DNA from: Lentimicrobiaceae bacterium
GTDB taxonomy: Bacteria > Bacteroidota > Bacteroidia > Bacteroidales > SKPS01
NCBI GenBank assembly: GCA_007119395.1
Contig: SKPS01000230.1
Span: 1 to 8,134, forward strand
Direction of reading: 5' to 3'
DNA: 8,134 bases
The stretch's first letter is position 1, and every line of letters begins with the position of its first letter. Shown in pieces: positions 1 through 7,330 of this stretch. The position numbers were made by a program, and so were the translations under genes. The notes beneath the pieces were generated by a model, which saw only the letters and a program-made list of their open reading frames with translations, made no database searches and was not told where the DNA came from.

Positions 1-1527
1 AGTGAACAGGAGATTATCAGAAGGGAGTCCTTAACGGCATTGCGTGAATTGGGCATCGACCCGTACCCGCCGCATCTTTTCCCGGTCAATGTTACTGCTG
101 AAGAGATTCATAAACAATACCCTGCCGACGACACCCTTTTTCAGGATGTGTCGATAGCCGGCCGTATCATGAGCCGCCGCATTATGGGTGCAGCCTCTTT
201 TGCTGAGCTACAAGATGCAACAGGCAGGATTCAGGTCTATTTCAAACGTGATGAAATATGTACCGGTGATGACAAATCACTATACAATGTGGTATTCAAA
301 AAGCACATGGATCTGGGTGACATCATAGGGGTCACCGGGCGTGTTTTTGTAACCAAGATGGGTGAGATCTCCATTCACGCTACAGGATTGAAGTTGCTGG
401 CCAAATCACTCAAGCCGTTGCCTGTGGTCAAAGAGAAAGAGGGGAAAACCTGGGATGCCTTTACGGATCCGGAGCAGAGATACAGGCAACGCTATTTAGA
501 CCTTATTGTGAACCCCCACGTGAAGGGTGTGTTTGAGCAACGGTCACAGTTGATGCAGATTATGCGCAACTTCCTCAGCGGCAAAGGGTATCTGGAAGTG
601 GAAACACCCGTTCTCCAACCACTCTATGGTGGTGCTTCAGCCCGCCCATTTAAAACGTACCACAACACCCTTGATACCACGCTCTACCTGAGAATTGCCA
701 ACGAACTCTACCTGAAACGCCTTATCGTGGGCGGGTTTGATGGTGTTTTTGAATTTGCCAAAGACTTCCGTAACGAGGGGATGAGCCGTTTTCACAACCC
801 TGAATTCACCCAGATGGAGCTCTATGTGGCATATAAAGACTACCATTGGATGATGGATCTGGTGGAAGAGATGGTTGAAACCATCGCACTGGGGATCCAT
901 GGTTCCACCAAGGTGGAAGTGGGGCAACACACCATCGACTTTCAAAGACCCTGGAAACGGTTTACCATGTTTGAAGCCATTGAGCATTTTACCGGCATTG
1001 ATATATCAGGGATGGACGAAACGGAACTGCGTGCGGCGGCACGTCAACTCAATATCTCCACCGATGCCTCAATGGGCAAAGGCAAACTGATCGACGAAAT
1101 TTTTGGCGAGTGTTGCGAAGACAAGCTAATACAGCCCACCTTCATCACCGACTACCCGTTGGAGATGTCACCCCTTGCCAAAAAGCACAGAGAGCATGAG
1201 GGATTGGTTGAACGATTCGAGGCCATCTGCAACGGGAAAGAGATCTGCAATGCTTTTTCAGAGCTGAATGACCCCATCGACCAGCGCGAACGGTTTATGT
1301 CGCAAATGGAGTTGGGCAAACGGGGTGATGATGAAGCCATGGTGCTTGACGAGGATTTCCTGAGGGCATTGGAATATGGGATGCCACCTACAGCAGGTTT
1401 GGGGATTGGAATCGACAGGCTTGCCATGATTATGACCAACTCGCCCAGCATACAGGATGTGCTTTTCTTCCCTCAGATGAGACCGGAAAAGAGACAAAAC
1501 GATGAAGATTCTGAACAGGAAGAATAG
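1..1527 (+). CDS. lysS: Lysyl-tRNA synthetase, class II (5' end cut by window edge)
   Basis: Charges tRNA-Lys with lysine using ATP, in the cytoplasm. The frame is open from base 1: the first residues read SEQEIIRRESLTALRELGID, which matches the usual N-terminus of Bacteroidales LysS, so the gene begins a few codons outside the window and the TTG at 40 is not the real start. Of 508 visible residues, about 48-150 form the OB-fold anticodon-binding domain (GRIMSRRIMGAASFAELQD). The class II core follows: motif 1 near 191-204 (FLSGKGYLEVETPV), motif 2 at 256-260 (FRNEG, arginine 257) and motif 3 at 466-473 (GLGIGIDR). The protein ends in a short acidic tail soon after motif 3. As I recall, LysS of Bacteroides and Porphyromonas carries a further C-terminal extension of some 60-70 residues, which is absent here. 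No clear terminator follows; the next gene is 96 bp away on the same strand. Confidence 0.97.
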   Translation, partial: SEQEIIRRESLTALRELGIDPYPPHLFPVNVTAEEIHKQYPADDTLFQDVSIAGRIMSRRIMGAASFAELQDATGRIQVYFKRDEICTGDDKSLYNVVFKKHMDLGDIIGVTGRVFVTKMGEISIHATGLKLLAKSLKPLPVVKEKEGKTWDAFTDPEQRYRQRYLDLIVNPHVKGVFEQRSQLMQIMRNFLSGKGYLEVETPVLQPLYGGASARPFKTYHNTLDTTLYLRIANELYLKRLIVGGFDGVFEFAKDFRNEGMSRFHNPEFTQMELYVAYKDYHWMMDLVEEMVETIALGIHGSTKVEVGQHTIDFQRPWKRFTMFEAIEHFTGIDISGMDETELRAAARQLNISTDASMGKGKLIDEIFGECCEDKLIQPTFITDYPLEMSPLAKKHREHEGLVERFEAICNGKEICNAFSELNDPIDQRERFMSQMELGKRGDDEAMVLDEDFLRALEYGMPPTAGLGIGIDRLAMIMTNSPSIQDVLFFPQMRPEKRQNDEDSEQEE

Positions 1528-1623
1528 CTGGCATGCTATTTGAAAAAATATATATGTATCAGATCTATAGAAGTTGAGAAAATACAGGAACAAATAATAA
1601 ACAATCATTAAAAAGTAAAAGTT

Positions 1624-2592
1624 ATGAAAACCCTGAATGCACGAAGGCTGATGGTATTGTTGATCGGAACATTTCTCTTTGTTTCGGGCACGGTGATCGC
1701 ACAGACCATGGAAGAGGCGATGGCCCTTTTCAACGACAGCAGAACGTTGGTAGCAGAGGGAAAGACCTTTGAGGCCATTGAAAAGTTGGAGGAGGTGATT
1801 CGAATGTCTGACCAGCTTGGTGAAGAGGCAGAGGGATTGAAGGGAAACGCTGCGGCTGCACTTCCCAATCTCTATTACATTCACGCCAAGAATTTATTTG
1901 ATGACGGCCAGCTTGAAGAAGCCATTGGTCTGTATGAAAAGACCCTGGTGGTTGCAGAGAAGTACAATGACCAGCAGACGTATGATCTTACGAGCGGTGT
2001 ATTGGCTCAGCTGTTTCTGAAAAGCGGAAATGACAAGTTTCGCGCCAGGGAATTTGAAGAGGCGCTGGTAGATTTAGAGAGGGCTTTTCTGTTGGACTCT
2101 ACCAACACCAGCACGCTTCTTTTGATGGCTTATTGCCACAGGCGTTTGGAGAACTTTCCTGAGATGATTCACTATTTCCAGGCTGTGATTGCCCATGGAA
2201 GGCCCAACGAGCGCAATGTGACTACATCCAGAGATGCCTTGTTAACACACTACATGAACACTGGTGCCCGTTTGATCAACGCCCAGGAGGTGGAAGCCGG
2301 GTTGCTACACCTGGATACCGCAGCCACTTTTGGAGAAACGGCTGACCTGCTCTATTTCTATGCCGTGGGTTTTAATGCGGCAGAGAGGCATACCGAAGCC
2401 ATTGAAGCAGCCCAGAAATCGATCAGTCTGGAGCCCGCCAACAGGGAAAATGAGGCCAGAAATCAGTTCGAAATAGGCACTGCCTGGTATGCACAAAACA
2501 ATACCACCAGAGCGTGTGAAGCCTATCGCGCTGCCAACTTCGGCCGCACAGCAAACCGCGCCGACCAGATGATCCGCGCCCTTTGCAGGTAA
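1624..2592 (+). CDS. Secreted TPR-repeat protein
   Basis: A 322-residue exported protein made almost entirely of helical tetratricopeptide-type repeats; its partner is unknown. Residues 1-26 are a signal peptide: basic start (MKTLNARR), hydrophobic core (LMVLLIGTFLFV), then SGTVIAQ with likely cleavage after Ala26. There is no lipobox, so it is probably periplasmic. Repeat-like helical pairs appear near 31-60, 84-113, 128-157, 164-190, 240-271 and 280-305; the clearest are DDGQLEEAIGLYEKTL, AREFEEALVDLERAFLLD and ERHTEAIEAAQKSISLEP. The mature part has three cysteines (171, 298 and 321), two of them in the last 25 residues. The ATG follows an A-rich leader with no good Shine-Dalgarno, common in Bacteroidota. 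It lies 96 bp after lysS and ends at a strong terminator, so it is either the last gene of that unit or has its own promoter. TPR proteins are scaffolds for protein contacts; a specific role cannot be read from the sequence. Confidence 0.85.
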   Translation: MKTLNARRLMVLLIGTFLFVSGTVIAQTMEEAMALFNDSRTLVAEGKTFEAIEKLEEVIRMSDQLGEEAEGLKGNAAAALPNLYYIHAKNLFDDGQLEEAIGLYEKTLVVAEKYNDQQTYDLTSGVLAQLFLKSGNDKFRAREFEEALVDLERAFLLDSTNTSTLLLMAYCHRRLENFPEMIHYFQAVIAHGRPNERNVTTSRDALLTHYMNTGARLINAQEVEAGLLHLDTAATFGETADLLYFYAVGFNAAERHTEAIEAAQKSISLEPANRENEARNQFEIGTAWYAQNNTTRACEAYRAANFGRTANRADQMIRALCR

Positions 2593-2613
2593 AAAAATAT
2601 TGAAATACTCTGC

Positions 2614-2654
2614 ACAGAGAGGGCTTTGCTACGGCAGGGCCCTCTCTGTTTATT
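2614..2654 (+). terminator. Rho-independent terminator after the TPR gene
   Basis: A perfect 11-bp stem pairs ACAGAGAGGGC (2614-2624) with GCCCTCTCTGT (2639-2649) around a 14-base loop, and a T-rich tail (TTTATT) follows. It starts 22 bp after the TPR stop codon on the same strand. The 3' arm is followed by only a short T-run, so some read-through is possible. Confidence 0.85.
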
Positions 2655-2705
2655 AATCTACTATATAAATCCGTGCAATATAATGCATATCATATAGTTG
2701 AAAAA

Positions 2706-2882
2706 TTATTGCAAATGAGCCTTACTACCTTCATAGAAAGATTCCACGTCATTCAGCATCTTCACTTTGTGAGCATTGTGGTTAAAAAAATCATTCAGTA
2801 GATATGTACCCCCTTCGTATGCTATAACCAACCTCCAGCATCGCAAACGCTGTATACGGGATTGTTCTTCGGGTATAAGCAC
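2706..2882 (-). pseudogene. Possible small ORF or gene remnant, unrecognised
   Basis: The minus strand is open for 58 codons from a GTG at 2882 to TAA at 2706. The translation looks protein-like rather than low complexity: it begins VLIPEEQSRIQRLRCWRLVI, continues with AYEGGTYLLNDFF and ends EGSKAHLQ. An in-frame TAA lies two codons upstream of the GTG and there is no good ribosome-binding site, so it may be the tail of a decayed gene rather than a working one. I do not recognise a family. It lies in the 424-bp gap between the TPR gene and the peptidase, opposite to both. An accidental open frame is equally possible. Confidence 0.25.
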
Positions 2883-2947
2883 ATTTTAATCAGCACCTGA
2901 AAAAAATTTGGCACTGAAAAGCCAAAATCAAAATCAAAATTTTTCAT

Positions 2948-2955
2948 CAACTTTG
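2948..2955 (+). promoter_or_regulatory. Candidate Bacteroidota -7 promoter element for the peptidase gene
   Basis: CAACTTTG followed by C resembles the Bacteroidota -7 consensus TAnnTTTG, with one mismatch at the first T. It sits about 60 bp before the peptidase start, behind an A-rich stretch (2921-2944) as is typical of such promoters. I see no convincing -33 TTG at the usual spacing; the nearest TTTG, at 2907-2910, is too far upstream. The rest of 2655-2905 shows no RNA gene or other signal apart from the minus-strand open frame. Confidence 0.35.
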
Positions 2956-3006
2956 CAAATCCGTTTAGCAACCGATTGTCTTCATCAACAAAACATCATT
3001 AAGAAA

Positions 3007-3014
3007 AAGGAGAG
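3007..3014 (+). promoter_or_regulatory. Ribosome-binding site of the peptidase gene
   Basis: AAGGAGAG lies just upstream of the ATG at 3017, with the GGAG core 4 bases away. This strong purine-rich site is unusual beside the A-rich leaders of the other genes here. It fixes the start that gives an intact lipoprotein signal peptide. Confidence 0.7.
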
Positions 3015-3016
3015 CC

Positions 3017-5068
3017 ATGAGAATTATTATTACCACTGCCATGATCCTGGCCCTGTTTATGGCGGGCTGCCAGCAGGATCTTGCGGACAAAACAACAGAG
3101 AAGATGTATTTTATTTCATTAGAGACACAGAACGAGGTCATTGAAGCCCTGGTAGAGAAGTTTGGTGAGGAGCACCGTGAGTGGGCAACGCGCGGCGTAG
3201 GCCAGGTGGCGGCACTCTGGGAAGAGACAGATGGTACAGCTAAAGAGTTTTCTTCGTTCTGTCTGGAGAACTTCACCGGCAGTGCTGAAGCGCGTGAAGA
3301 GCTGTTTGACAAGCTTACGAAGAACTATGAAGTGCTCTGGGGAAGCCTCCACCAGATCAATGTTGACTTCAACAAAGGGGTACACCTTGACATAGGCCTC
3401 ATCACACCGATCGACATGATGTTCGCCGGCTATTCACCGTATGCACACCTGGCTGATGACTTTTTCAAAAACAAAATCGCTTTTGTGACCATTCTCAACT
3501 TTCCTCACTACTCTTTGGATGAGAAATACGCACTGGGCGAGTCGTGGAGCCGCAAGGAGTGGGCTTATGCGAGGATGGGTGATATCTTCACCAGTCGTGT
3601 TCCCTCGGCCATCAACCAGGAGAGCACGCAGATTGCTACGGCCTCAGAGAGCTACATCTCTGAATACAACATCGTCATGGACAACCTGCTGGATGAGAAC
3701 GGCAATACGCTCTTTACCGGCGACAAGCGGCTGATTACCCACTGGGGATTGCGTGACGAGCTGAAGAGTCAGTATGGTAATGAAGATGGTTTGGCGCGGC
3801 AACGGATGATCCATCAGGTGATGCTGCGGATCATCGGGCAGGATATCCCTGAAATGGTGATCAATAACCCTGACTACCAGTGGAACCCTTTCACGAACCA
3901 GGTGTTTCAGAACAACAGTGAGGTGGAGGCCACCCCCGAACCTGATACCCGCTACCGTCATTTGCTCAATGCTTTCCAGGTGGGCTTAAAGGTGGACAAG
4001 TATTCTCCCAACTACCCGACAGCCATTGAAAGGGCTTTCAACCAGGGTTTGGAGATGACCATGGAAGAGGTGGAAGCGCTTTTTGTGGAGGTGTTGAGTT
4101 CGCCTCTTTTTGCACAGGTGGGTGAGCTTATCAGCGAGCGTCTGGGCAGGCCGCTGGAGCCTTTCGACATCTGGTACGACGGCTTTAAAACCCGCAGTGC
4201 CATCCCCGAAGAGGAGCTGACGGAGCTGGTAAGGAAGCGGCACGCTACCGCTGAAGAGTTCGAGAAAGAGATGGAGAAGATTTTACTTCAGCTGGGATGG
4301 ACTCCGGAGCGTGCGCGTTCTATCGCTTCGAAAATTGTGGTGGAGGGCTCCCGTGGACCGGGTCATGCCTGGGGTGCCAGAATGCGCTCACAACCCTCTT
4401 ACCTCAGAACCAGAATCCCCGCTGATGGCATGGATTACAAAGGGTACAACATCGCCATGCACGAGCTGGGTCACAACGTAGAGCAGACCATCACCCTGCA
4501 TGATGTGGACTACTACATGATGAATGGAGTGCCCAATACCGCCTTTACCGAAGCGCTCGCCTTCATCTTCCAGGTGCGTGATCTGGAAGTGCTCGGACTG
4601 AAAAACGAAGACCCCAATCAGGAGCACCTGAATGCACTTGACGTGTTCTGGGGCACCTGCGAGATCATGGGCGTGGCACTGGTTGATGCAGCGGTATGGC
4701 GCTGGATGTATGAGAACCCCGATGCCACACCGGCTGAACTGAAAGAGAACGTGATACGCATCGCAAAAGAGGTGTGGAATACATACTTTACACCCGCTTT
4801 TGGTATCGAAGACTCGCCCATTCTGGGAATCTACTCCCACATGATCAACTATCCACTCTACCTGAGTGCCTACCCGCTGGGTCACCTGATCGAATTCCAG
4901 CTGGAAGCGCAACTCGATGGCCTCAAGATCGGCAATGAGATGGACAGGGTATTCAGTGTGGGCAACCTGGTGCCCAACCATTGGATGGAGCACGCTGTAA
5001 ACGGACCTGTTTCAGGCAGACCGATGCTGGATGCCATTGAGAAGGCATTGGCAGTGATCCGCCCCTGA
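3017..5068 (+). CDS. M3-like (gluzincin) zinc metallopeptidase lipoprotein
   Basis: A 683-residue predicted zinc peptidase anchored in the envelope. Residues 1-18 are a lipoprotein signal peptide (hydrophobic IIITTAMILALF, lipobox FMAGC, lipidated Cys18). The mature N-terminus CQQDLADK has an acidic residue close to the cysteine, as in Bacteroidota lipoproteins exported to the outer surface; surface location is inference. The zinc site is complete: His482-Glu483-Leu-Gly-His486 (HELGHNVEQT), then Glu512 in NTAFTEALAF, 30 residues after the first histidine. That spacing matches peptidase family M3 (thimet oligopeptidase, oligoendopeptidase F). A downstream GIYSHMINYPLYLSAY segment (605-620) falls where M3 enzymes carry substrate-binding His and Tyr residues. 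The N-terminal 400 residues are mostly helical and I recognise no separate domain; GPGHAWG precedes the active site. A role in peptide cleavage for nutrition or protein turnover is likely; the substrate is unknown. It converges with queA over a 54-bp gap with no strong terminator. Confidence 0.85.
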   Translation: MRIIITTAMILALFMAGCQQDLADKTTEKMYFISLETQNEVIEALVEKFGEEHREWATRGVGQVAALWEETDGTAKEFSSFCLENFTGSAEAREELFDKLTKNYEVLWGSLHQINVDFNKGVHLDIGLITPIDMMFAGYSPYAHLADDFFKNKIAFVTILNFPHYSLDEKYALGESWSRKEWAYARMGDIFTSRVPSAINQESTQIATASESYISEYNIVMDNLLDENGNTLFTGDKRLITHWGLRDELKSQYGNEDGLARQRMIHQVMLRIIGQDIPEMVINNPDYQWNPFTNQVFQNNSEVEATPEPDTRYRHLLNAFQVGLKVDKYSPNYPTAIERAFNQGLEMTMEEVEALFVEVLSSPLFAQVGELISERLGRPLEPFDIWYDGFKTRSAIPEEELTELVRKRHATAEEFEKEMEKILLQLGWTPERARSIASKIVVEGSRGPGHAWGARMRSQPSYLRTRIPADGMDYKGYNIAMHELGHNVEQTITLHDVDYYMMNGVPNTAFTEALAFIFQVRDLEVLGLKNEDPNQEHLNALDVFWGTCEIMGVALVDAAVWRWMYENPDATPAELKENVIRIAKEVWNTYFTPAFGIEDSPILGIYSHMINYPLYLSAYPLGHLIEFQLEAQLDGLKIGNEMDRVFSVGNLVPNHWMEHAVNGPVSGRPMLDAIEKALAVIRP

Positions 5069-5122
5069 GAAAGGTGTGAGGACAAAACACCATTCTGACA
5101 TCTGATCAGACCAAGAAGTGTC

Positions 5123-6349
5123 TTACAGGAAGAGGCAGGCGTCGCCGTAGCTCAGAAAGCGGAAGTCGTTGTCGAGCGCAAAGCGGTACGCCTCTTTCCA
5201 CCGCTCACCCACCAGTGCGGCCACCAACATCAGCAGGGTGCTGCCGGGCTGGTGGAAGTTGGTGATCAGCCCTCCCGTTACGGCAAAGCGATACCCCGGC
5301 ACGATCATCAGCCGGGTAGCCCCTCGCAGGGATGAGACACCCTGCTCAGCCATGCCCTTTAGCAAATATGCGAACACCTCACGGTAGGGTGGCAGACTGC
5401 TGTCGGGGTAGTCGTAAGGCTCCCATTGATCTACAGAGAAATGAGGAGCGATCAATCCCTGCTCCTGCATCGCCCTGAGTCCGTACCAGTAAACACTCTC
5501 TACTGTCCGCACCGACGTGGTGCCAACCGGTATCACCATTCCCGGATGCTCCACCAGCGCCTCCAGCAGTTCCCGTTGCACAACGATCTCTTCGCGGTGC
5601 ATCACATGGTCGGCGACAGAGCTGGCTGAGACCGGCCTGAAGGTGCCGGCTCCCACATGCAGGGTGATCTTCTCCTGCCTGATGCCCCGCGCCGCAAGAT
5701 CCGACAATACCGCCGGGGTGAAATGGAGCCCTGCCGTGGGCGCCGCAACAGAGCCGTCGTAATGCGCATAAACCGTCTGGTAGCGATCCACGTCCAATGG
5801 CTCATCCGAACGGTCGAGATAAGGCGGGAGCGGAATGTGACCCACAGCCTCGAAAATATCGGCCAAAGGGATCTGTTGAGGCTCCCAAATCAGTCCAACC
5901 TCTGAACTCTCACGCCCCTTGGCCAGCATCTCAGCACGAAGGGTTACTTCAACACCACCACACGGGAACTGCAACACCAGCTCACCATTTTTCCACTTCC
6001 TGGCATTGCCGATCACACACTCCCATACAGCTGGTGAACCCAGACCGAAAACCACCTCATGATCTCTTGAGGGTTCCAGCGGGTTCAGAAAGAACACTTC
6101 GATGGCAGCACCCGTCACCTTGCGGAAGACCATGCGCGCACGAATAACCTTTGTGTTGTTAAACAACAACATCGCTCCGTCCGGGAGATGGGAGGGAAGC
6201 GTCCGGAATGTATCCGAAGTGATGCCCCGATGGTTCATTATCAACAACTTCGAAAGGTCGCGCTCAGCCAAAGGGTATTGGGCGATCCGCTCCTTCGGAA
6301 GATCATACCGGAAAGCGGAAGGGTCAATGGATGGAATGAGATTTTTCAC
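5123..6349 (-). CDS. queA: QueA-type S-adenosylmethionine:tRNA ribosyltransferase-isomerase, long form
   Basis: QueA moves the ribosyl part of S-adenosylmethionine onto 7-aminomethyl-7-deazaguanine in tRNA, making epoxyqueuosine, the penultimate step of queuosine synthesis. Family signatures are clear in the 408 residues: YDLPKERIAQYPLAERD (15-31), LLFNNTKVIRAR (61-72), GSVAAPTAGLHFT (199-211), TLHVGAGTFRPV (229-240), HVMHREE (248-254), GTTSVRTVES (276-285), LITNFHQPGSTLLMLV (361-376) and the C-terminal FRFLSYGDACLFL. Typical QueA is near 350 residues. The extra length lies mainly around 286-342, and the usual NFHLP reads NFHQP, so this may be a Bacteroidota paralog rather than the canonical enzyme. 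The start is GTG at 6349: it precedes the conserved N-terminus, the next Met is at residue 38, and an in-frame stop lies upstream. No Shine-Dalgarno sits at the usual distance. No other queuosine gene is in the window. Confidence 0.93.
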   Translation of the reverse strand: MKNLIPSIDPSAFRYDLPKERIAQYPLAERDLSKLLIMNHRGITSDTFRTLPSHLPDGAMLLFNNTKVIRARMVFRKVTGAAIEVFFLNPLEPSRDHEVVFGLGSPAVWECVIGNARKWKNGELVLQFPCGGVEVTLRAEMLAKGRESSEVGLIWEPQQIPLADIFEAVGHIPLPPYLDRSDEPLDVDRYQTVYAHYDGSVAAPTAGLHFTPAVLSDLAARGIRQEKITLHVGAGTFRPVSASSVADHVMHREEIVVQRELLEALVEHPGMVIPVGTTSVRTVESVYWYGLRAMQEQGLIAPHFSVDQWEPYDYPDSSLPPYREVFAYLLKGMAEQGVSSLRGATRLMIVPGYRFAVTGGLITNFHQPGSTLLMLVAALVGERWKEAYRFALDNDFRFLSYGDACLFL

Positions 6350-6353
6350 CCGG

Positions 6354-6361
6354 CAAAAATA
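6354..6361 (-). promoter_or_regulatory. TAnnTTTG -7 element directly before queA
   Basis: On the minus strand TATTTTTG is an exact match to the Bacteroidota -7 consensus TAnnTTTG, ending 4 bases before the GTG start. Transcription from it would begin at or very near the start codon, giving an almost leaderless mRNA. There is no clear -33 TTG, and short T-rich matches arise easily by chance, so this is a candidate only. Confidence 0.35.
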
Positions 6362-6400
6362 GCCCCTTTCCCGGTTTTAGAATTAAATGGATTGAAGGAT

Positions 6401-6823
6401 GGTTTTTTTCATGCGCAGATGTCGGTTTTTTTCTCGCAGACGCGGTTATTTTTCTCGCTGAGGCGTAGAGACGCAGAGGTGCAGTGACGTTGTTTTTTTC
6501 TCGCTGAGGCGCAGAGACGCAGAGGTGCAGACGCGGTTATTTTTCACGCAGAGACGCAGAGGTGCAGTGACGCGGTTATTTTTCACGCAGAGGTGCAGAG
6601 ACGCAGAGGTGCAGTGACGCTGTTTTTTTCTCGCTGAGGCGCAGAGACGCAGAGGTGCAGACGCGGTTATTTTTCACGCAGAGGTGCAGACGCGGTTATT
6701 TTTCACGCAGAGGCGCAGAGACGCAGAGGTGCAGACGCGGTTATTTTTCACGCAGAGGCGCAGAGACGCAGTGACGCAGTGACGCTGTTTTTTTCTCGCT
6801 GAGGCGCAGAGACGCAGTGACGC
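6401..6823 (+). repeat. Left minisatellite array, about 11 units of a CGCAGAG-type repeat
   Basis: About 423 bp of degenerate tandem units, each a T-rich head followed by a G/A-rich body of CGCAGAG, GTGCAGA and CGCAGTGA heptamer-like words. Unit starts are near 6401, 6424, 6444, 6491, 6535, 6574, 6621, 6665, 6694, 6739 and 6786, with lengths of 20-47 bp. Two head types occur: TGTTTTTTTCTCGCTGAGG (type A: 6491, 6621, 6786) and GGTTATTTTTCACGCAGAG (type B: 6535, 6574, 6665, 6694, 6739). The unit at 6444 mixes a B start with an A continuation. There is no dyad within units and no uniform spacer, so it is not CRISPR. It fills most of the 507 bp between queA and the GxxExxY gene. The rest of that gap is AT-rich sequence at 6362-6400 and a small GGTAA/TTACC hairpin at 6824-6838 with no T-tail on the coding strand. 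Short open frames inside the array are low-complexity shadows. Confidence 0.95.
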
Positions 6824-6856
6824 GGTAACTGTTTTACCCAGTGGTGCGGGAGTTTT

Positions 6857-7234
6857 TTATAGTTTGTTTACGACTCGCTTAATTCCATCTTTGAGGAAGG
6901 CCTCGTTGAAATTAACGAGAAGACCAATTTTGAGTCCGGTTAGTTTAAGATAGGTTAAAATCTGTTTTAGGTGAACTGGCGCAATTACCGCTACAGATTT
7001 GATTTCGATGAGCACCGAGTTCTTGACGATCAGGTCTGCTCTGAAGGCAATATCCATTCTCGCTTTTTGCCATTCCACCGGGACTATCTGCTGTCTTACC
7101 ACAGACAAACCTTCACGTTCGAGTTCATAGTCAAGAATCTCTTCATAAACCGATTCAAGCAATCCCGGGCCGAGTCCTACATGGATCTTGTAACACTTGT
7201 CCACGATAATTCCTGTTATTTCGTTGATCATCAT
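6857..7234 (-). CDS. GxxExxY protein, PD-(D/E)xK nuclease-like
   Basis: A 125-residue soluble protein of the GxxExxY family (PDDEXK_3 type). The naming motif is present as G24-L-L-E27-S-V-Y30 within GLGPGLLESVYEEIL. A full nuclease-type core follows: FRADLIV with Asp67, then VLIEIKSV with Glu77-Ile-Lys79, and HLKQILTYLKLTGLKIGLLVNFN (88-110), where Gln91 and Tyr95 fit the usual helix after the ExK strand. The length is normal and no key residue is missing, so the gene looks intact. The biochemical role of the family is not established as far as I know; metal-dependent nuclease activity is inferred from the motif. Two ATGs stand in tandem (7234, 7231), with no Shine-Dalgarno in the A/T-rich leader. 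The gene sits alone between two inverted arrays of one repeat family, with its stop 33 bp from the left array and its start about 100 bp from the right one. Confidence 0.9.
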   Translation of the reverse strand: MMINEITGIIVDKCYKIHVGLGPGLLESVYEEILDYELEREGLSVVRQQIVPVEWQKARMDIAFRADLIVKNSVLIEIKSVAVIAPVHLKQILTYLKLTGLKIGLLVNFNEAFLKDGIKRVVNKL

Positions 7235-7330
7235 GATTTTTTTGATTTTAATGATAGATGTGTGATTTAAGGTATATTTGATTGAAATTGAAAAAGCGGA
7301 AAAAAATTTCTAAAAAAACCACAAAAAAAA

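Noticed and set aside
40..42. TTG at 40 as the lysS start
   Set aside because: The frame is open to base 1 and encodes the conserved SEQEIIRRESL segment upstream, so the real start is outside the window.
4388..4993. 201-codon minus-strand open frame inside the peptidase gene
   Set aside because: It overlaps the zinc-site region of the real gene in the opposite direction and has no recognisable motif or start signal.
5069..5122. Bidirectional terminator between the peptidase gene and queA
   Set aside because: Only weak 5-bp hairpins (GGTGT/ACACC; the palindrome TCTGATCAGA at 5101-5110) without T-tails are present, too little to call a terminator.
6401..6823. CRISPR array
   Set aside because: Units vary from 20 to 47 bp, the spaces between T-rich heads consist of the same repeat words rather than unique spacers, and no cas genes are nearby.
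6971..7270. Plus-strand open frame of 99 codons opposite the GxxExxY gene
   Set aside because: It is antisense to a gene with an intact family motif and catalytic residues, so it is a shadow frame.
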